A DNA stretch of 64,000 bases from an uncultured Bacilli bacterium (GTDB lineage Bacteria; Bacillota_I; Bacilli_A; ML615J-28; CAG-313), in NCBI GenBank assembly GCA_934098295.1, contig CAKONV010000003.1, forward strand, positions 101,322 through 165,321. The letters run 5' to 3'. Below the pieces are notes generated by a model. The model did no database searches and was not told the DNA's origin. It worked only from the letters and a program-made list of their open reading frames with translations. Below are positions 8,132 to 17,303 of this stretch, piece by piece (positions within the stretch are counted from its first letter, which is position 1; each line of letters begins with the position of its first letter). The translations under genes and the position numbers were made by a program.

Positions 8132-9865
8132 ATGAAGAGAGTTTTAAAATATTTAGAAAAAGACATATTCACTTTGATTGTTACATTCATTCTTGCTATC
8201 ATATCGGTAGTTTTAACAATTTATGTTCCTATTTTATTTGGTTCTGCTATTGATTTGATTGTTGGAAAAAATAATGTCGATTTTGATAATTTAATAAAGA
8301 TTTTAATTAAAGTTGTCATTTGTGTAGGTGCTACAGGTATTGTTCAATGGATAATGATGTTATTAAATAATATGATGGCTTATAGAATTACAAAGAGACT
8401 TAGAAAAGAAAGTTTCGATAAAATTCAAGTTTTACCACTTAAATTTTTAGATGCTCATGCTTATGGTGAATTAGTTAATGTTATAATAAACGATGTTGAT
8501 CAATTTGCGGAAGGATTGCTTTTAGGCTTTACTCAATTTTTTACTGGCATTGCAACTATTATTGGTACAATCGTATTTATGATTTCTATTAACTGGGTTA
8601 TAGCCTTAGTAGTAGTAGTTGTTACTCCTTTATCCCTTTTTGTTGCTAAATTCATCGCCACTAAAACTTATAGTTTATTTAGAGCTCAATCCGAACTTAA
8701 AGCCACACAAATGGGCTATATTGATGAAATGATTGGAAATTTAAAGGTAGTTGAAGCCTATAATCATGAAGATGAAAATTTAGAAGCTTTTGATGTTATT
8801 AATGATAAATTAAAAGACACTTCTTTTAAGGCAACATTTTATTCATCGCTTACTAATCCTTGTACAAGATTTGTTAATTCGGTTGTTTATGCCCTTGTTG
8901 CCCTTTTTGGAGCTATTTTTGTAGTCGATCCTTTTATTGGTGGTCTAACTTTAACAGTTGGTAATTTGACTTCCTTTTTAAGTTATGCCAATCAATATAC
9001 GAAACCATTCAATGAAATATCATCAGTAATTACCGAATTACAAAACGCTTTGGCATGTGCAGGAAGAGTATTTAAACTTTTAGATGAAGAAGTAGAAACT
9101 AAAGAAATACCAACAGCTTTAAAACTAGATAAAGTCGATGGTAATATAAAATTAGAACATGTTTATTTTTCTTATGTTGAAAATAAAAAATTAATTGAAG
9201 ACTTTAATTTAAATGTTAACAAAGGAGAACACATAGCTATTGTCGGTCCTACAGGATGTGGAAAAACAACTTTGATAAATTTATTAATGCGTTTTTATGA
9301 TGTAAATAGTGGTAACATTAAAGTTGATGGTTTTGACATTAGAGATATAACAAGAAAATCTTTGAGAAGTAATTATGGTATGGTACTTCAAGAAACTTGG
9401 ATTAAAACAGCTAGCGTTAGAGATAATATTACTTTAGGTAAAAAAGATGCAACTGATGAAGAGATTATTGCGGCTTGTAAAAAATGCCATGCTCACAGTT
9501 TTATTAAAAGATTACCTAATGGCTATGATACCATAATTAGTGAAGAAGGTAATTTATCTACTGGTGAAAAACAATTAATATGCATCGCTAGAATTATGCT
9601 ATGCTTACCACCAATGTTAATTCTTGATGAAGCTACTTCATCTATTGACACTAGAACAGAAATAAAAATTCAAGAAGCCTTTAACATTTTAATGAATGGA
9701 AAAACTTCATTCATCGTTGCCCATCGTTTGTCTACTATTAAAGAAGCTGATCAAATACTTGTTATGAATAGTGGAAAAATAATTGAAGTAGGAACTCATG
9801 AAGAATTATTAGAGAAAAAAGGATTTTATAGTGAATTATTTAACTCACAATTTGCTAAATTTTAA
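8132..9865 (+). CDS. ABC exporter half-transporter, catalytic ATP site subunit
   Basis: 577 residues from ATG 8132; an upstream ATG at 8117 contains the SD (GGAGG) and is rejected. Six membrane helices, then Walker A GPTGCGKTT, Walker B MLILDEATSSID with the catalytic Glu, and switch IVAHRLST with His. The signature is LSTGEKQL, a degenerate LSGGQ. Together with the upstream partner this makes one consensus and one degenerate ATP site. The likely role is export of drugs or lipids; the substrate is not known. Confidence 0.9.
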   Translation: MKRVLKYLEKDIFTLIVTFILAIISVVLTIYVPILFGSAIDLIVGKNNVDFDNLIKILIKVVICVGATGIVQWIMMLLNNMMAYRITKRLRKESFDKIQVLPLKFLDAHAYGELVNVIINDVDQFAEGLLLGFTQFFTGIATIIGTIVFMISINWVIALVVVVVTPLSLFVAKFIATKTYSLFRAQSELKATQMGYIDEMIGNLKVVEAYNHEDENLEAFDVINDKLKDTSFKATFYSSLTNPCTRFVNSVVYALVALFGAIFVVDPFIGGLTLTVGNLTSFLSYANQYTKPFNEISSVITELQNALACAGRVFKLLDEEVETKEIPTALKLDKVDGNIKLEHVYFSYVENKKLIEDFNLNVNKGEHIAIVGPTGCGKTTLINLLMRFYDVNSGNIKVDGFDIRDITRKSLRSNYGMVLQETWIKTASVRDNITLGKKDATDEEIIAACKKCHAHSFIKRLPNGYDTIISEEGNLSTGEKQLICIARIMLCLPPMLILDEATSSIDTRTEIKIQEAFNILMNGKTSFIVAHRLSTIKEADQILVMNSGKIIEVGTHEELLEKKGFYSELFNSQFAKF

Positions 9866-9873
9866 TAGTTAAT

Positions 9874-11028
9874 ATGGAAACAAAAGTATATATATCAAAT
9901 TGTATTGATTATGATGAAAGTAAAATAAGAACGGCTTTTAAAGAAACCATTTTAGACAATAACTTATTAGACTTTGTAAAACCAAAGATGAAAATTGCGA
10001 TAAAAGTTAATCTAGTAGCTGCGGCTACACCAGATAAAGCTGTTACAACAAATCCCGTGCTTGTAAAAGTACTATGTGAAGAGATTGTTAAAAGAGGTGC
10101 TTATGCCATTATTGGTGATAGCCCCGGTGGCCTATTTAATAGCAATACTTTAAGAAATATTTATAAAGAAAGTGGTATGCTTTCTTTAGTTAGCGAAAAC
10201 ATTTCTGTTAATGATAACTTTAATCAAGAAATACGAAAAATTAATGGGAAAGTTGTTTCATCATTAGATTGTTCATCTTGGCTTTTAGAAGCTGATGCAA
10301 TCATTAATTTTGCAAAATTAAAATCCCATGGAATGATGGCTCTAAGTGCTTGTACGAAAAATATGTTTGGTTCTATCCCTGGATTGTTAAAACCCGGATA
10401 TCATTATCGATATCCTAATCATGCTGATTTTGCCGATATGTTAATTGATATTCAAGAATTTTATAAATGTAACCTTCACTTGCTAGATGCTATAGTTGGT
10501 ATGGAAGGCAATGGACCAACACAAGGAACGCCTAGAAACATTGGCTTATTTATGGCTTCCAAGTCACCATATGCAATTGATGAGGTAGCTGCTTATATTA
10601 TAGGTTTGATCAATGATGATGTTCCTTCAATAACTCAAGCTATTAAAAGAGATAAAATACCAGTTAGTGTTAATGAATTAGATTTATCAATCAATGTAGA
10701 AAATTTTGTGATAAAAGATTATAAAAACATTAAACCTGGAAAAAACATGGAATTTAATGATAAATTTAAGGGACCATTTGGTAAAACAATTACCAAAATG
10801 GTGGCAAAAATTTTAAGAGTAAAACCAAAAGTGGTAAAAAAAGAATGTATTGGGTGTAAAAAATGTGCAAACATTTGTCCAGCTAAGGCGATTGAAATGA
10901 AAAATGGTAAGCCAATAATAGATAGAAATAAATGCATTAGATGCTTTTGTTGTCAAGAATTTTGTCCCAAGGGTGCCATGAAAGCTCATAAAAGTTTTAT
11001 CATTAAATTACTTACAAAAACAAAATAA
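9874..11028 (+). CDS. DUF362 protein with C-terminal 2[4Fe-4S] ferredoxin domain
   Basis: 384 residues. The N-terminal DUF362 domain (residues 1-270) shows KVNLVAAATPDKAVTTNP, IIGDSPGG and NFAKLKSHGMMALSACTKNMFGSIPG. The C-terminus has two Cys clusters, CIGCKKCANICP and CIRCFCCQEFCP, each binding a 4Fe-4S cluster. An electron-transfer role is likely; its reaction is not established. It follows the ABC exporter by 8 bp with no clear SD and ends at a strong terminator, so it belongs to that operon. Confidence 0.85.
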   Translation: METKVYISNCIDYDESKIRTAFKETILDNNLLDFVKPKMKIAIKVNLVAAATPDKAVTTNPVLVKVLCEEIVKRGAYAIIGDSPGGLFNSNTLRNIYKESGMLSLVSENISVNDNFNQEIRKINGKVVSSLDCSSWLLEADAIINFAKLKSHGMMALSACTKNMFGSIPGLLKPGYHYRYPNHADFADMLIDIQEFYKCNLHLLDAIVGMEGNGPTQGTPRNIGLFMASKSPYAIDEVAAYIIGLINDDVPSITQAIKRDKIPVSVNELDLSINVENFVIKDYKNIKPGKNMEFNDKFKGPFGKTITKMVAKILRVKPKVVKKECIGCKKCANICPAKAIEMKNGKPIIDRNKCIRCFCCQEFCPKGAMKAHKSFIIKLLTKTK

Positions 11029-11058
11029 GAAGAGTTTCTCTCTTCTTATTTATTTTTT
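11024..11058 (+). terminator. Terminator after the DUF362 gene
   Basis: AATAAGAAGAG (11024-11034) and CTCTTCTTATT (11040-11050) form an 11-bp stem followed by a T-rich tract. The 5' arm overlaps the stop codon. Confidence 0.85.
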
Positions 11059-11134
11059 ATAGTCTTTTTTCATTAAAAAATATTATAAATAGTGTATAAT
11101 AAATTATAGAAAATACTTAAAGAGGTGAAAAAAT

Positions 11135-11683
11135 ATGAGCTTAAAAAAGATTTTTGGGCATTTACACACCATTTCACATCATCGTCATGTAGTTATTAAA
11201 TTATGCTTTAAGGCTGGCATTGGTCTTCAAGGTTTACGACATGATTTATCAAAATATAGTCTTACGGAATTTATTCCAGGATGTAAATATTATCAAGGTA
11301 CGAGAAGTCCTAATGAAGCTGAAAGGGAAAAGTATGGATATTCACTTGCTTGGCTACATCATAAGGGAAGAAACAAACATCATTATGAATATTGGAATGA
11401 TTATAGCATCAAAGATGATGCTTATTTACCAGTAAAAATGCCTTTAAAATATGTTAAAGAAATGTTTTGTGATAGAGTTGCAGCATCTAAAATTTATAAA
11501 AAAGATCAATACACTACTGCATCTCCTTATGAATATTTCGCATCAAAGAATGTTCAATCGCGAACTCATCCTGACACTTACAAACTGTTAGAAACTCTAT
11601 TATTAATGTTAAAAGATAAAGGTGAAGAAGAAACATTAAAATATATTAAAAAAATAAAAACCTATGAGGAGGTGATAAAATGA
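11135..11683 (+). CDS. DUF5662 family protein
   Basis: 182 residues, His-rich at the N-terminus: HLHTISHHRHVV, GLRHDLSKYS, and AWLHHKGRNKHHYEYWNDY, the conserved blocks of DUF5662. The regularly placed His and Asp suggest a metal-binding HD-like fold (inference); function is unknown. A -10 box TATAAT at 11095-11100 and an SD (AGAGGTG) precede ATG 11135. It overlaps the DUF218 gene by ATGA. Confidence 0.75.
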   Translation: MSLKKIFGHLHTISHHRHVVIKLCFKAGIGLQGLRHDLSKYSLTEFIPGCKYYQGTRSPNEAEREKYGYSLAWLHHKGRNKHHYEYWNDYSIKDDAYLPVKMPLKYVKEMFCDRVAASKIYKKDQYTTASPYEYFASKNVQSRTHPDTYKLLETLLLMLKDKGEEETLKYIKKIKTYEEVIK

Positions 11684-12105
11684 AAATAGCTGTTGTTTTA
11701 GGATATTGGCTTCACGATGATGGTTCAATGGATAGCCTTTTAATTGAAAGATTAGATTTAGCAAGACAAATGATTGCCGATTTAAATCCCGATTATGTAA
11801 TTTTGTCAGGTGGTATTGCCAATGAAAAAGCTGGTCGTAGTGAAGCAAGTGCCATGTATGATTATTTAAAAGAAAAAAATGTGCCAACTAAGATGTTGAT
11901 TAAAGAAGATAAATCACATACAACATTAGAAAATGCTATTAATTCTTGTAAAATTGCCGAGGAGATGCATGTTACAACTTTAATAATATGTTCTAGTATT
12001 GAACATTTTACAATATATAACTTTAATCCTCTAAAAATGTTCAATGATCAATTACAAAATAAAAATGTAAAATTACTAATTTATACAGAAGGTAAAAAAG
12101 TATGA
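11680..12105 (+). CDS. DUF218 (YdcF/SanA/ElyC-like) protein
   Basis: 141 residues. VVLGYWLHDDGSMDSLLIERLDLA, VILSGGIANEKAGRSEASAMYDYL and EDKSHTTLENAINS are the DUF218 blocks. Family members in other bacteria affect envelope integrity; the biochemical activity is unsettled. No membrane segment is seen. Very strong SD (GGAGGTGA) before ATG 11680, with four-base overlaps at both ends (ATGA), so it is coupled to its neighbours. Confidence 0.75.
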   Translation: MKIAVVLGYWLHDDGSMDSLLIERLDLARQMIADLNPDYVILSGGIANEKAGRSEASAMYDYLKEKNVPTKMLIKEDKSHTTLENAINSCKIAEEMHVTTLIICSSIEHFTIYNFNPLKMFNDQLQNKNVKLLIYTEGKKV

Positions 12106-13082
12106 GCGTTTTTAAGAAAAAAAAGAATGAATTAATAGTTAAAAAACGAGTAAATAATATCACTGGGGAAACAGAAAGCAATTTGATTCGAAAAGAAAAT
12201 TTAAAATTTTGGTCACGAATTGGTATTGCGGTAAGCCTAATAATGATTGTTTTTATAATATGCGCAGTTGTTAGCATTTATAAAAATTTATCAGAAATTA
12301 ACTTATGGTTAGGAATTAGCATAACGGCTCTTGTAATTGTTTTATTGATAATTTTTGTCGTATCTCCCGTCATAAAAATATTTAATTCGCCTTCTTTTAC
12401 CTTAGATTCTACAGCTCTTACAACTTCAATTAAAGCTAAAAATTATCGAACTATGAAAAGTGTTGCCAATAATTTAATCAATAGTGAAAATTCTATTCCT
12501 TTTGAACAAAAGAAAAAAATTGAAGAAGCTATGCCTAACCGATATAAGCTTAGAGATGAATTGAATATAGCTTATGATAAATATATAAAAAAAGATATAT
12601 CTAAAATTATTTGGCTTACATCATCAAAAGTTGCTTGTGCAACGGGCATTAGTAGTAATAACATTTTTGATGCCATGTCAATAATAATATTGGATGTTAG
12701 AATGATTATGCAAATTGTTGTGAAATGTGGATATCGCCCTTCTTACACAAAACTTTCTAAACTCATTTTTAAAGTATTTAGAAATGCTTTAATCGCTTAT
12801 ACCATTCAAACAACTAATATAATCGAAAAATTTGCAAGATGGGGATTAAAAACGTTAGGAATGACACCGGGAATTTCAACAATTGCAGCCCCTTTTATTG
12901 AAGCCGCTACAAATGGTTTATTTACGGCTAGAGTTGGAATTATTGCGAGAAAATATCTATATTCTGAATTTAAAATTCATTCAAAAATTTTAAGTCTAGA
13001 AGAAGCCGAAAATATTATTGCTGAAGAATCGGCAATTGAAGCCCAAGAGATTTTAAAAGAAAATGGTGTTGAAGATGCTTAA
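12102..13082 (+). CDS. DUF697 (YcjF-like) membrane protein
   Basis: 326 residues. Two membrane helices near residues 42-65 and 72-92 are followed by a soluble domain with SSNNIFDAMSIIILDVRMIMQIVVKCGYRPSY and a Gly-rich helix region (LGMTPGISTIAAPFIEAATNG), which match DUF697. The function is unknown; in other bacteria DUF697 proteins accompany GTPases such as YcjX, but none is present here. It is first of three overlapping membrane genes. Confidence 0.65.
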   Translation: MSVFKKKKNELIVKKRVNNITGETESNLIRKENLKFWSRIGIAVSLIMIVFIICAVVSIYKNLSEINLWLGISITALVIVLLIIFVVSPVIKIFNSPSFTLDSTALTTSIKAKNYRTMKSVANNLINSENSIPFEQKKKIEEAMPNRYKLRDELNIAYDKYIKKDISKIIWLTSSKVACATGISSNNIFDAMSIIILDVRMIMQIVVKCGYRPSYTKLSKLIFKVFRNALIAYTIQTTNIIEKFARWGLKTLGMTPGISTIAAPFIEAATNGLFTARVGIIARKYLYSEFKIHSKILSLEEAENIIAEESAIEAQEILKENGVEDA

Positions 13083-13836
13083 AATTAGCCTGAAAAGTTT
13101 TTTGCTTTCTTCCCTTTTTAAAATATTGTATTTTGTTGGTGGTATTGCGATTGGAATATTATTAGTAATGATTATTTATTTATTAACAACCATTATTTAT
13201 AAGCATCGTAAAAATAAAAGTAAGATTAAAGTAGAAAAACAAATACCCGAAGCTAACCCTAATTTAATTATAGAAAGATATCAAAATATTTATACAGAAA
13301 ATTATGGAAAGAAAAATATTAAGATTAGATTAGCTTCTATAAAGGATATATCGATAAATTTAGTTAAAGATATTGCTAAAGTTTATTATCCCTCCTCAAA
13401 AGAAGCAATGCTGGAAGTATCTCTAGAAAATCTAATTCTTCTTTCTCATGATTCTATTTCTAAAATCGATAATCTTATTAATGATATAATTGCTGATAAA
13501 CGATTTAAAATTTTATGGTTTGGCTATAGGACTACACATAATATATCTAATTTTTTTAAAAAATTGTTTAATAAGAATTATAGTGATAATGTTAGTGTAG
13601 ACATTAGAGATATGAAAATATCTTATGTTTTAGGCGAAATTGATAAAATAAAGGAAAATGCTTCAAAGAAAAAAAGTGATGTCGATCCAGAAGTTGAAAA
13701 ATCATACTTTTTTATCGATAAATTTATTAATAAAAAAATATGTGAATTAATAAATGAAATCGGCAAAGAAGCAATTCTTGTTTATAGTGGTGAGTTTAAT
13801 GGAAATAATACCACAAGTATTGAGGTGATAAAATGA
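13075..13836 (+). CDS. Single-pass membrane protein, paralogue of the next gene
   Basis: About 253 residues, not recognised. A membrane helix at residues 10-40 is followed by a basic region and a helical soluble domain containing AKVYYPSSKEAMLEVSLENLILL. The downstream gene has AKIYYPDSKYPLGELSINEVFKLL at the matching place, so the two are paralogues. ATG 13075 is preferred over 13063 because GGTG sits six bases before it. It overlaps both neighbours, pointing to an obligate membrane complex with the DUF697 protein (inference). Confidence 0.65.
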   Translation: MLKISLKSFLLSSLFKILYFVGGIAIGILLVMIIYLLTTIIYKHRKNKSKIKVEKQIPEANPNLIIERYQNIYTENYGKKNIKIRLASIKDISINLVKDIAKVYYPSSKEAMLEVSLENLILLSHDSISKIDNLINDIIADKRFKILWFGYRTTHNISNFFKKLFNKNYSDNVSVDIRDMKISYVLGEIDKIKENASKKKSDVDPEVEKSYFFIDKFINKKICELINEIGKEAILVYSGEFNGNNTTSIEVIK

Positions 13837-14600
13837 TATTAACAGTTCATTTTTCATTTTCATCAGTACTAGTCTTTATTTTTGGTGTTTTTGTTGGTAT
13901 AATTTGGGGTGCCTATATTTACGTTAAGCGCAAAAAGAAATTAATTGTATCCCATATTGATAAAAAATTTACTACTCTTGATGTGGATAAACAAAAAGAA
14001 GTTAATGATTTAGTAAATAATATTTACTTAATTCATAAAACGACACATAAAGGACCACATAAGTTCTTATTTGGTTTTGTTAATATTAAAAGAAGAAAAA
14101 ACAAAAAAAATGATGAATTAATTAATAAAATATCACCAACTCTTTCTACTAATGCCACTTTAGCCAATGAAATAAAATGGTTAATTGAAGGCGTGGCAAA
14201 AATCTATTACCCAGATTCTAAGTATCCATTAGGAGAACTTTCAATTAATGAAGTTTTTAAATTACTTTATGAACTTTTAGATATTATTAAATTAGTTATC
14301 GATGATCTTCAAATTCCAGAACTAGAAAAAGTAAAAGCTATTAATGTTAAAGATATAATTACCTTATCATTTAAATTTAAGAAGTTTTATAATATTAAAG
14401 GTGTAAAATTATCAATTATGATAATTAATGCTGCTATTAAAATACAAAGTGTAATAACTCCAATTTATTGGATAAAAAAAGGCACAAAGAGTTTTTCTAT
14501 TGATTCCTTATCACAATTTTTAGTTAAATGTACCTTCGAACTTATCGGTAAGCAAACGGCTAATGTTTATAGTAAAACCGTTGATAAGATAGAAATATAA
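13833..14600 (+). CDS. Single-pass membrane protein, paralogue of the previous gene
   Basis: 255 residues, not recognised. One N-terminal membrane helix (residues 8-28), a basic stretch, then a helical domain with the shared motif AK-I-YYP-x-SK-x4-L-x-LS. SD GAGGTGA before ATG 13833, ATGA overlap with the upstream gene. It ends the DUF5662-DUF218-DUF697 operon, before the PerR promoter region. Confidence 0.65.
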   Translation: MILTVHFSFSSVLVFIFGVFVGIIWGAYIYVKRKKKLIVSHIDKKFTTLDVDKQKEVNDLVNNIYLIHKTTHKGPHKFLFGFVNIKRRKNKKNDELINKISPTLSTNATLANEIKWLIEGVAKIYYPDSKYPLGELSINEVFKLLYELLDIIKLVIDDLQIPELEKVKAINVKDIITLSFKFKKFYNIKGVKLSIMIINAAIKIQSVITPIYWIKKGTKSFSIDSLSQFLVKCTFELIGKQTANVYSKTVDKIEI

Positions 14601-14628
14601 AAAGTTAAGCATAATTATAGAAAAAAAT

Positions 14629-14669
14629 ATATAATTATTATATAATATCTATAATTAGAATAATTCTAA
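14629..14669 (+). promoter_or_regulatory. Two PerR-box-like palindromes and -10 box upstream of perR-rbr
   Basis: Site 1 (14629-14643) and site 2 (14655-14669) each match 13 of 15 positions of the B. subtilis Per box TTATAATNATTATAA. Site 2 carries the symmetric change TTAGAAT/ATTCTAA. A TATAAT at 14641-14646 overlaps site 1, so binding would block the promoter and make the operon self-regulated. Confidence 0.65.
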
Positions 14670-14682
14670 AAAAGGAGGAAAT

Positions 14683-15057
14683 ATGACTAAACAAAGAGAA
14701 CTTGTATTAGGAATAATTAAAGATTCTAGTGAACACTTAACCGCTGAAGAAATTTTTATGAAGGCCAAAGAAAAAATGCCAGGGATTGCTTTTGCTACGA
14801 TTTATAATAATCTAAATGTTTTGGTAGATATGAAATATATAGGTCGAATAAAAGAAGTAGGAACACCTGATCACTTTGATAGAAATATTACTCCACACGA
14901 TCATGTTGTATGTGATATTTGTGGTAGATTAAAAGATGTTACAACACCATCTTTAAAATCATATATTGAAGATTTAATAAATTTGAAACTTACAGCGTAT
15001 AGATTATCAATGCGATATGTTTGTGATTCATGTAAAGAAAAAGAGAGGAAAAAATAA
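14683..15057 (+). CDS. perR: Fur-family peroxide-type regulator (PerR-like)
   Basis: 124 residues: winged helix (LTAEEIFMKAKEK, FATIYNNLNVLVD) and dimerisation/metal domain with HDHVVCDICGRL and YVCDSCKE, the two CxxC pairs that hold structural zinc. Fur-family members sense iron, zinc or peroxide. The direct coupling to rubrerythrin (TAATG overlap) and the Per-box-like operators favour a PerR role. SD AAAGGAGGA. Confidence 0.8.
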   Translation: MTKQRELVLGIIKDSSEHLTAEEIFMKAKEKMPGIAFATIYNNLNVLVDMKYIGRIKEVGTPDHFDRNITPHDHVVCDICGRLKDVTTPSLKSYIEDLINLKLTAYRLSMRYVCDSCKEKERKK

Positions 15058-15590
15058 TGAATTTAAAAGGAAGTAAAACCGAAAAAAATTTGATGACTGC
15101 ATTTGCAGGTGAAAGTGAAGCACGCAATAAATATACTTATTTTGCAGGCGTAGCTAAGAAAGAAGGATATGAGCAAATTGCTGCAATCTTTGAAGCTACC
15201 GCCAACAATGAAAAAGAACATGCTAAAATGTGGTTTAAAGCCTTAGGAGAACTTGGTAATACTGCTGCTAATCTTGCTAAAGCTGCTGAAGGTGAAAACT
15301 ATGAGTGGACAGATATGTATGAAAGATTTGCAAAAGAAGCAGCAGAAGAAGGCTTCCTAGATTTAGCTTTTAAATTTAAAGAGGTAGCAAAAATAGAAAA
15401 AAGTCATGAGGAAAGATATAGAGCTCTTCTTAACAATGTTGAAATGCAACAAGTTTTTGAAAAAAGTGAAGAAACGATGTGGGAATGTCGTAATTGTGGA
15501 CATTTAGTAATGGGTAAGAAAGCTCCTGAAGTTTGTCCTGTTTGTGCTCATCCTCAAAGTTATTTTGAAGTTAGAAAAGAAAATTATTAG
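15057..15590 (+). CDS. rbr: Rubrerythrin
   Basis: 177 residues. Ferritin-like di-iron domain with GESEARNKY, NNEKEHAKMW and EKSHEERY ligands, then a C-terminal rubredoxin domain with CRNCG and CPVCAH cysteines. It reduces hydrogen peroxide in the cytoplasm of anaerobes. Cotranscribed with the PerR-like gene. The terminator expected just downstream appears split by a foreign insert (see 15595-17659). Confidence 0.95.
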   Translation: MNLKGSKTEKNLMTAFAGESEARNKYTYFAGVAKKEGYEQIAAIFEATANNEKEHAKMWFKALGELGNTAANLAKAAEGENYEWTDMYERFAKEAAEEGFLDLAFKFKEVAKIEKSHEERYRALLNNVEMQQVFEKSEETMWECRNCGHLVMGKKAPEVCPVCAHPQSYFEVRKENY

Positions 15591-15602
15591 AATTAAAAGA
15601 AT

Positions 15603-15842
15603 TCGGATGAAGAATGCGATTTCTGCTCGATATTTGATTTTTCCGTTCCGTCGGCGTGGATAGGAAAATCGGTTGTGGAAATCGATATTCGCAGAAAATA
15701 CAACGTAAATATTATTGCGACAAAGAAAAACGGAAAAATCAATGCGGTTGTTACCGCAGACACGATTCTTTCCGGAGACGGAACTCTTTTAGTTCTTGGG
15801 GAATACTTTAACTATAAAACAATAAATTTGGAGGTTACAGAT
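15603..15842 (+). pseudogene. KtrA/TrkA C-terminal (RCK_C) fragment
   Basis: One frame reads SIFDFSVPSAWIGKSVVEID, then RRKYNVNIIATKKNGKIN and DTILSGDGTLLVLGEY, the RCK C-terminal domain of potassium-channel regulator KtrA. No start codon or NAD-binding N-terminal domain is present, so only about 75 residues of the 3' part survive. The frame then runs into the next gene. It lies at the left edge of the island. Confidence 0.7.
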
Positions 15843-15843
15843 T

Positions 15844-16473
15844 ATGTTAAAAAAGATTTTATCAATTTTTATCGGTATATTTCTTTCGGCAATTATGTGT
15901 ATCGGTTTGGTTTCTTGCGGAAATCGGACTGATAATAACAACGAAGGCAGTCAACCGGCTCTTCATGACAGAACAAAATGGTTTACCGCAGAAGAACTGA
16001 TGAAAAAGGGACTTGACGAATTGACAATGCCGAGCGGACTATTCGGTGAAATAAATTCAAGCGATGCTTGGTTTAACGACGGCTACTCTTTTTCTCAAGA
16101 TTGTCCTGACGAAGCAACATTCAAGTCAAATGCCGAAACCTATTTTTTATATTTCAAAACGCATTACGATGGCAGATTCGGCAAGCCGGCGATAGAAAAA
16201 CTCAGTTTGGATTCAAACGAAACTTGGTATGTGATAGAACAAAAAAGCGAGTTGTCGGATTATTTCGATGACAATCCGAGCAAGTTGTATCAATTTTACT
16301 ATGTAAGAGATAACACATTGGAAAACGGTTATTTTGTAAAAGGTTCGGTTTGGATTTTCGAAATTCGTTATGAAATCGACACCGAGACGAATCAATATAA
16401 ATTCAAACTATTTGTGGAGAGTGCCGATTCATCTACTAATGGCGTTTATTCGAATTATTATAAAATGAAATAA
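15844..16473 (+). CDS. Putative lipoprotein of the island
   Basis: 209 residues, family not recognised. A signal peptide with lipobox LVSCG (Cys about residue 25) predicts lipidation and surface anchoring. SD GGAGG at 15830-15834 is nine bases before ATG. Codon use includes GCG, CCG and CGG codons rare in the native genes around, in keeping with transfer. It is the only apparently intact gene in the island. It lies between the KtrA and DUF1003 fragments. Confidence 0.6.
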   Translation: MLKKILSIFIGIFLSAIMCIGLVSCGNRTDNNNEGSQPALHDRTKWFTAEELMKKGLDELTMPSGLFGEINSSDAWFNDGYSFSQDCPDEATFKSNAETYFLYFKTHYDGRFGKPAIEKLSLDSNETWYVIEQKSELSDYFDDNPSKLYQFYYVRDNTLENGYFVKGSVWIFEIRYEIDTETNQYKFKLFVESADSSTNGVYSNYYKMK

Positions 16474-16488
16474 CATAAAGAAATAAAC

Positions 16489-16890
16489 ATGAAAGAAAAC
16501 AGAAAGTTGTAAAAAGACGTGCTGGACGATATTCGTCAGGATATGAGCGATGAAGAAGTGCTTAGTTTGCTTGCAAACCGCAAGATTTCGGTACGCCCCG
16601 AAAGCGAGAAAAAATATACTTTGGGGCAAGAAGCCGCAGACGCTATCGCAAAATTTGCAGGCAGTTGAGCGTTCAATCCGTACCCGTTTATATTGCTTAA
16701 TCTGGTGTTTTCCTGCGTTGCGGCTATTCAGGCGCCTCTCATTATGATGAGCCAAAACCGTCAGGAAGAAAAAGACCGCAGGAGAGCCGAAAACGACTAT
16801 AAAGTCAATCTGAAAACCGAAATTATGATTGAGGCATTGTATGACAAGGTTAATGCCCTTCTCGCCAAGCAGTCTGCACTCGAAAAAAAT
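16489..16890 (+). pseudogene. DUF1003 membrane protein, broken
   Basis: A single frame starts MKENRKL, hits a stop at 16510, resumes DVLDDIRQDMSDEEVLSLL to KFAGS, hits a TGA near 16668, then reads FNPYPFILLNLVFSCVAAIQ and APLIMMSQNRQEEKDRRRAE, the diagnostic DUF1003 core. The first membrane helix normally found between GGSW and FDPYPF is missing, so a deletion plus two stops inactivated the gene. Confidence 0.7.
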
Positions 16891-17001
16891 TGCAGACAGA
16901 AGATAACGGTAATAAATCCGAAAATAAATGATAATTTAGTCTTGCGTACAGAGTTTTCGGAGAGATTAAAAAAGCGGAATACGGAGAAACGAAAAAATGA
17001 T

Positions 17002-17039
17002 AAAGAATTCAAGTCAATGCGCCTTGAATTCTTTTTTTT
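17002..17039 (+). terminator. Hairpin terminator inside the island
   Basis: AAAGAATTCAAG (17002-17013) pairs with CTTGAATTCTTT (17023-17034) and is followed by a T run. Its sequence closely resembles the split arms at the island edges. Confidence 0.7.
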
Positions 17040-17303
17040 ATCAATCAAAAAAATTATTTATGGTCGATGGCAAACAGTCATCGACTTTTTTGTGTCTTTT
17101 TTGAAAAAAATATATGATTTTCAGCATTGCTAATGAAAAACATATGAAATTTTCGTGAAACACCCTAACAAAACGGCTTGCAACTTTCCAATAATAGTAG
17201 AGAGAAGTTTTCCTGCTGTTGCACTTAAAGGATTAACAGAAAAACAAACGAAATAAGGAGCGCAAAATGATGAATCCAAACATAAGTTAAAAAATCTACG
17301 AAC

